Positions 7,555-10,187 of a DNA stretch of 10,187 nt are shown piece by piece. Below the pieces are notes generated by a model, which had not been told where the DNA came from, did no database searches, and saw only the letters and a list, made by a program, of their open reading frames with translations. Made by a program: the position numbers and the translations under genes. Source of the stretch: Sphingomonas sp. UBA1000 (GTDB lineage: Bacteria; Pseudomonadota; Alphaproteobacteria; Sphingomonadales; Sphingomonadaceae); NCBI GenBank assembly GCA_002291855.1, contig DBAW01000128.1, positions 1-10,187 of the forward strand. The letters are read 5' to 3'. Within the stretch, counting starts at the first letter, position 1; every line of letters begins with the position of its first letter.

Positions 7555-7589
7555 CGCGGATCGGGTCCAGACAAAGGCCCCGATCCGCG
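7555..7589 (+). terminator. Hairpin with perfect 11-bp stem after the PEP-CTERM gene
   Basis: CGCGGATCGGG (7555-7565) pairs perfectly with CCCGATCCGCG (7579-7589) across a 13-nt loop, starting 7 nt after the stop codon. Position and stability fit a transcription end or mRNA-stabilising structure. There is no T tract behind it, so it is not a textbook intrinsic terminator. Confidence 0.45.
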
Positions 7590-7677
7590 ACGTGCCAGCC
7601 ACGCCCTCGATGCCGGTCGTGTCCCAGTTGCCTTGTCGGCCCCTTTGACTGTCTCGCGAGAGAAGCCTCGGCCGAAT

Positions 7678-7702
7678 AGCGCATGCCGCGGCCGGCGGCG
7701 CT
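7678..7702 (-). terminator. GC-rich hairpin downstream of tRNA-Ser, possible terminator
   Basis: AGCGC (7678-7682) pairs with GCGCT (7698-7702), and inside it GCCG (7685-7688) with CGGC (7693-7696), giving about 9 bp with a small internal loop. It lies about 50 nt beyond the 3' end of the tRNA on the minus strand. No T run follows on that strand, so this is a weak call. Confidence 0.2.
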
Positions 7703-7753
7703 GGTCCCTGACAAAGTGCCACCGGACTACGGTCGGTTGGCGCAGTGGCATCA

Positions 7754-7843
7754 TGGCGGACAGGGTGGGATTCGAACCCACGGTGGGCTTGCACCCACGG
7801 CGGTTTTCAAGACCGCTGCCTTAAACCACTCGGCCACCTGTCC
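7754..7843 (-). tRNA. tRNA-Ser(UGA), with encoded CCA
   Basis: On the minus strand the acceptor stem GGACAGG (7843-7837) pairs with CCTGTCC, followed by discriminator G and genomically encoded CCA (7756-7754). The D arm contains GAGTGGTTTAA. The anticodon loop is CTTGAAA between GCGGT and ACCGC, giving anticodon TGA, which reads UCA and related Ser codons. A long variable arm (GTGGG/CCCAC), typical of tRNA-Ser, precedes the T arm GTGGG-TTCGAAT-CCCAC. All stems are intact, so the gene looks functional. Confidence 0.96.
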
Positions 7844-7957
7844 GTTCTGATTGCCGCTTATCGCTGCGCGCCGCCGTCGCAAAGGGGAAACATGTCGGGA
7901 CCGGCGCTTGCAGGGGCAGGGCGGGCAACTGCGCGGCGGGGATGACGGCGCAGGCGA

Positions 7958-8413
7958 TCAGTTGCCCAGCCTGGTCCATTGCTGAGATCGGCATCCGACG
8001 CGCCCGATCAGGCAGCCCTTGCCGAGCAAGGTGTTGTCGTCGATCACGCTGATCGTGCCCGAAAAGCTTTTGCCGATATCGGGCACGAACACTTTGCCGC
8101 GCCAGATGCCCGCCCGTTCCTGTTCGAAATCCTGGAAGAGACGGGTTCCGATCAGGGGATCGGTGCCGCCTTTGCGGGCATCGGCCTGGGCCTTGGCGCT
8201 GGCCCAGATCACGATCCCGCACATCCGCGGGCCGCAGGGCTGCGCCCGCACATGGACGCTGTTCTGCGGGTTTCTCCAGATGCCGAAGGAACGGTCGGCG
8301 GCGAGGGCCGCTGTGTGCGCGCCCAGCGTGAATATGGCCGCAAACGCCAGCGCCCCGGCCTGACGCAGGGCGAGATTGTTCGCCAACATGATCCATTGTT
8401 GCAGGACGACCAT
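7958..8413 (-). CDS. Exported DUF2147 domain protein
   Basis: This is a 151-aa protein. The start at 8413 was chosen because AGGAG is 6 nt upstream (followed directly by another AGGAG-like stretch) and a signal peptide follows (hydrophobic core about 20-37, cleavage near ALA at 36-38). The frame extends up to 8566, but that extra part lacks such support; ATG at codon 9 is an alternative start. The mature part matches DUF2147: GIWRNP (44-49), PCGPRMCGIVIW (59-70), DPLIGTRLF (85-93), FVPDIGKSFSGT (109-120) and a terminal QQWTRL (144-149). Four Cys in two close pairs (60/65 and 134/141) suggest disulfides in the periplasm. The family has no settled biochemical role. It is divergent from katG and lies upstream of, and on the same strand as, the tRNA-Ser gene, 114 nt away. 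Confidence 0.85.
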   Translation of the reverse strand: MVVLQQWIMLANNLALRQAGALAFAAIFTLGAHTAALAADRSFGIWRNPQNSVHVRAQPCGPRMCGIVIWASAKAQADARKGGTDPLIGTRLFQDFEQERAGIWRGKVFVPDIGKSFSGTISVIDDNTLLGKGCLIGRVGCRSQQWTRLGN

Positions 8414-8676
8414 GCTCCTCTCCTGTTCAGGGCCGGCACCGGCCGATGGACGGTCGGGCAGAATAGTACCGATCATTATGGTCCGGTAACTAGGTGATGT
8501 TCCCGGCAAAGCCGTCAAGCCGCCATGTCCGGCCGCCCCGCCCGCGCCGGGAAGCCGCTTCATCATCGTGGCATGCGGCCGGTCATTGCTGGCGGCGGCA
8601 CCTGCGATCAGCTATTGTTTCGGGTGTCGCACGCGGGTGCGGCGGGCCACCTATGCGCTCTGCAAGGAGAAGCGGT
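8414..8676. promoter_or_regulatory. Divergent intergenic region between the DUF2147 gene and katG
   Basis: These 263 bases must hold the promoters of both genes. On the minus strand a TTGACG occurs at 8518-8513, but the hexamer 17 nt downstream is a poor -10. On the plus side the ribosome binding site AAGGAGA (8664-8670) for katG is clear. A lone CTAT at 8612-8615 is the only hint of an OxyR half-site; the full four-part OxyR motif is not seen. A small hairpin CGCAC/GTGCG sits near 8628-8641. Confidence 0.4.
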
Positions 8677-10187
8677 ATGGATGCGAAAACGGGAGAGATT
8701 GGCGGCGGCTGTCCGGTTCATGGCAGCGGTCAGATGCGCAGCCTGCTCGGGCGCACCAATCGCGACTGGTGGCCGCAGGCACTCCAGCTCGACATCCTGA
8801 CCGAGCAGGGCCGGAGCGCCAATCCCTATGGCGCGTCGTTCGACTATGCCGAGGCGTTCACGAAGCTCGATTATCCGGCGCTCAAGGCCGATCTGGCCGC
8901 GCTGATGACCGATAGCCAGCCCTGGTGGCCGGCCGATTACGGCCATTATGGCCCGTTCTTCATCCGCATGGCGTGGCACGCGGCCGGCACCTACCGCACC
9001 GGCGACGGGCGTGGCGGCGCCAATTCCGGGCAGCAGCGGTTTGCGCCGCTCAACTCCTGGCCGGACAATGGCAATCTCGACAAGGCGCGCCGGCTGTTGT
9101 GGCCGATCAAGCAGAAATATGGCCGCCATATCAGCTGGGCGGACCTGTTCATCCTGGCTGGCAATGTCGCGATCGAGAGCATGGGCGGGCCGGTGTTCGG
9201 CTTTGGCGGCGGCCGCGCCGACGTGTTCGAGCCTGAAAGCGTCTATTGGGGCACGGAAGAGCAGTGGGTGAATGAAGGCGTTGCCACGCGCATCCACCCC
9301 GCCGAGGGACGCGCGCTCGAAAATCCGCTGGCGGCGATCCAGATGGGGCTGATCTACGTCAACCCCGAAGGGCCGCAGGGCAATCCGCATGATCCCGAAG
9401 GCATGGCGCGCGACATGCGCGAAACCTTTGCCCGGATGGCGATGAACGACGAGGAGACGGTGGCGCTCACCGCCGGCGGCCATGCGTTCGGCAAGGCGCA
9501 TGGCGCAAAGCCGGCGGACAGCTTTGCCGGCGCGCCCGAGAGCGAAGATCTGCACCGCATGGGCTTTGGCTGGCTGGTCGATGCGGACGAGATCGCCGCG
9601 GGGCACATCACCACCTCCGGGATCGAAGGCAGCTGGTCGAACAACCCGATCCGCTGGGGCGGGGACTATTTCCGGCTGCTTTTCAAATATGATTATGAGC
9701 TGGTGCAGTCCCCGGCGGGAGCATGGCAGTGGACGCCGATCAACCCCGACCCGGAAGACCTTGCCCCGGACGCGCGCGACCCGGCGAAGCGCGTGCCGAC
9801 GATCATGACGACCGCTGACATGGCGCTGAAGCTCGACCCGGAGTATCGCCGGATTTCGGAGCGGTTCCGCGACGATCAGGCGGCGCTCGACGATGCGTTT
9901 GCGCGGGCGTGGTTCAAGCTGTGCCACCGCGATATGGGTCCGAAGATCCGCTATCTCGGGCCGGAGGTTCCGGCCGAAACGCTGATCTGGCAGGATCCGG
10001 TGCCGGCGGGCACGAGGCCGGCTGACGCCGAAATCGCACGGTTCAAGGCCGCGATCCTGGGCAGCGGGCTGACCGTCAGCGCGCTGGTCAAGGCGGCCTG
10101 GGCGTCGGCATCGACCTATCGCAACTCGGACCATCGCGGCGGCGCCAATGGCGCGCGGGTGCGGCTTGAGCCGCAGCGCGGCTGGGC
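8677..10187 (+). CDS. katG: Catalase-peroxidase KatG (3' end beyond window)
   Basis: The window shows 503 residues of a protein usually about 720-750 aa long; the frame is open to the edge. KatG is a haem enzyme that breaks down hydrogen peroxide (catalase) and oxidises small donors (peroxidase). Distal-pocket residues Arg97, Trp100 and His101 lie in RMAWHAAGTYR. Tyr227 (LIYVNPEG) and Met254 (RMAMND), with Trp100, form the Trp-Tyr-Met crosslink needed for catalase activity. Proximal His269 lies in GGHAFGKAHG with Trp320 and Asp381. Arg425 (KIRYLGP) matches the mobile Arg of the family, and Ser314 matches Ser315 of the M. tuberculosis enzyme. The C-terminal duplicated domain begins near residue 464. 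The start is set by AAGGAGA 6 nt upstream, followed by the usual CPVHG (12-16). No oxyR is visible; it is transcribed divergently from the DUF2147 gene. Confidence 0.98.
   Translation, partial: MDAKTGEIGGGCPVHGSGQMRSLLGRTNRDWWPQALQLDILTEQGRSANPYGASFDYAEAFTKLDYPALKADLAALMTDSQPWWPADYGHYGPFFIRMAWHAAGTYRTGDGRGGANSGQQRFAPLNSWPDNGNLDKARRLLWPIKQKYGRHISWADLFILAGNVAIESMGGPVFGFGGGRADVFEPESVYWGTEEQWVNEGVATRIHPAEGRALENPLAAIQMGLIYVNPEGPQGNPHDPEGMARDMRETFARMAMNDEETVALTAGGHAFGKAHGAKPADSFAGAPESEDLHRMGFGWLVDADEIAAGHITTSGIEGSWSNNPIRWGGDYFRLLFKYDYELVQSPAGAWQWTPINPDPEDLAPDARDPAKRVPTIMTTADMALKLDPEYRRISERFRDDQAALDDAFARAWFKLCHRDMGPKIRYLGPEVPAETLIWQDPVPAGTRPADAEIARFKAAILGSGLTVSALVKAAWASASTYRNSDHRGGANGARVRLEPQRGW

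Noticed and set aside
7652..7661. TCTCGCGAGA palindrome
   Set aside because: It is only 10 bp with no repeat nearby; expected by chance in GC-rich DNA.
8414..8566. N-terminal extension of the DUF2147 protein to 8566
   Set aside because: The start at 8413 has a strong AGGAG site and gives a direct signal peptide; the extension would bury it.
8612..8615. OxyR-type half-site before katG
   Set aside because: Only one CTAT is seen and the other quarter-sites are missing, so it is not supported.
8608..10134. 508-aa open frame on the minus strand
   Set aside because: It is antisense to katG, whose sequence is strongly conserved; the frame is explained by codon bias of katG.

Overview
The window has high GC content, tightly packed and overlapping genes, and long antisense open frames that are by-products of GC bias. 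The gene content points to an alphaproteobacterium, most likely a sphingomonad. It includes a PEPxxWA-CTERM sorting signal, a DUF2147 protein, a TonB-dependent receptor with an NVRGF plug motif and terminal Phe, and a bacterial catalase-peroxidase. Genus or species cannot be assigned from the sequence alone.

Region 1 (1-6660, plus strand) is one compact operon of five genes. In order they are: the 3' part of a COG0523/CobW-type metallochaperone GTPase, an ABC ATPase, two large ABC-2/DUF3526-type permeases, and a TonB-dependent outer-membrane receptor. The junctions are 8 nt apart, a 4-nt ATGA overlap, 1 nt apart, and a 1-nt TGATG overlap, so the set is probably co-transcribed and translationally coupled. 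No periplasmic binding protein is present. The joint presence of a COG0523 GTPase, an outer-membrane receptor and an inner-membrane ABC complex suggests acquisition or handling of a metal or metallophore, zinc being the obvious candidate. This is the most interesting part of the window. The operon promoter lies upstream of the window, so regulation (for example by Zur) cannot be seen.

Region 2 (6661-7753) holds a 321-nt non-coding stretch, a PEPxxWA-CTERM secreted protein with a clear ribosome binding site, an imperfect dyad just upstream of it, and a strong hairpin just downstream.

Region 3 (7754-8413, minus strand) holds a complete tRNA-Ser(UGA) with encoded CCA and a small exported DUF2147 protein.

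Region 4 (8414-10187) is a divergent promoter region followed by katG, which runs off the right edge after 503 codons. The visible part has the full active site and the Trp-Tyr-Met cofactor residues of a catalase-peroxidase. katG and the receptor operon show no visible functional link.
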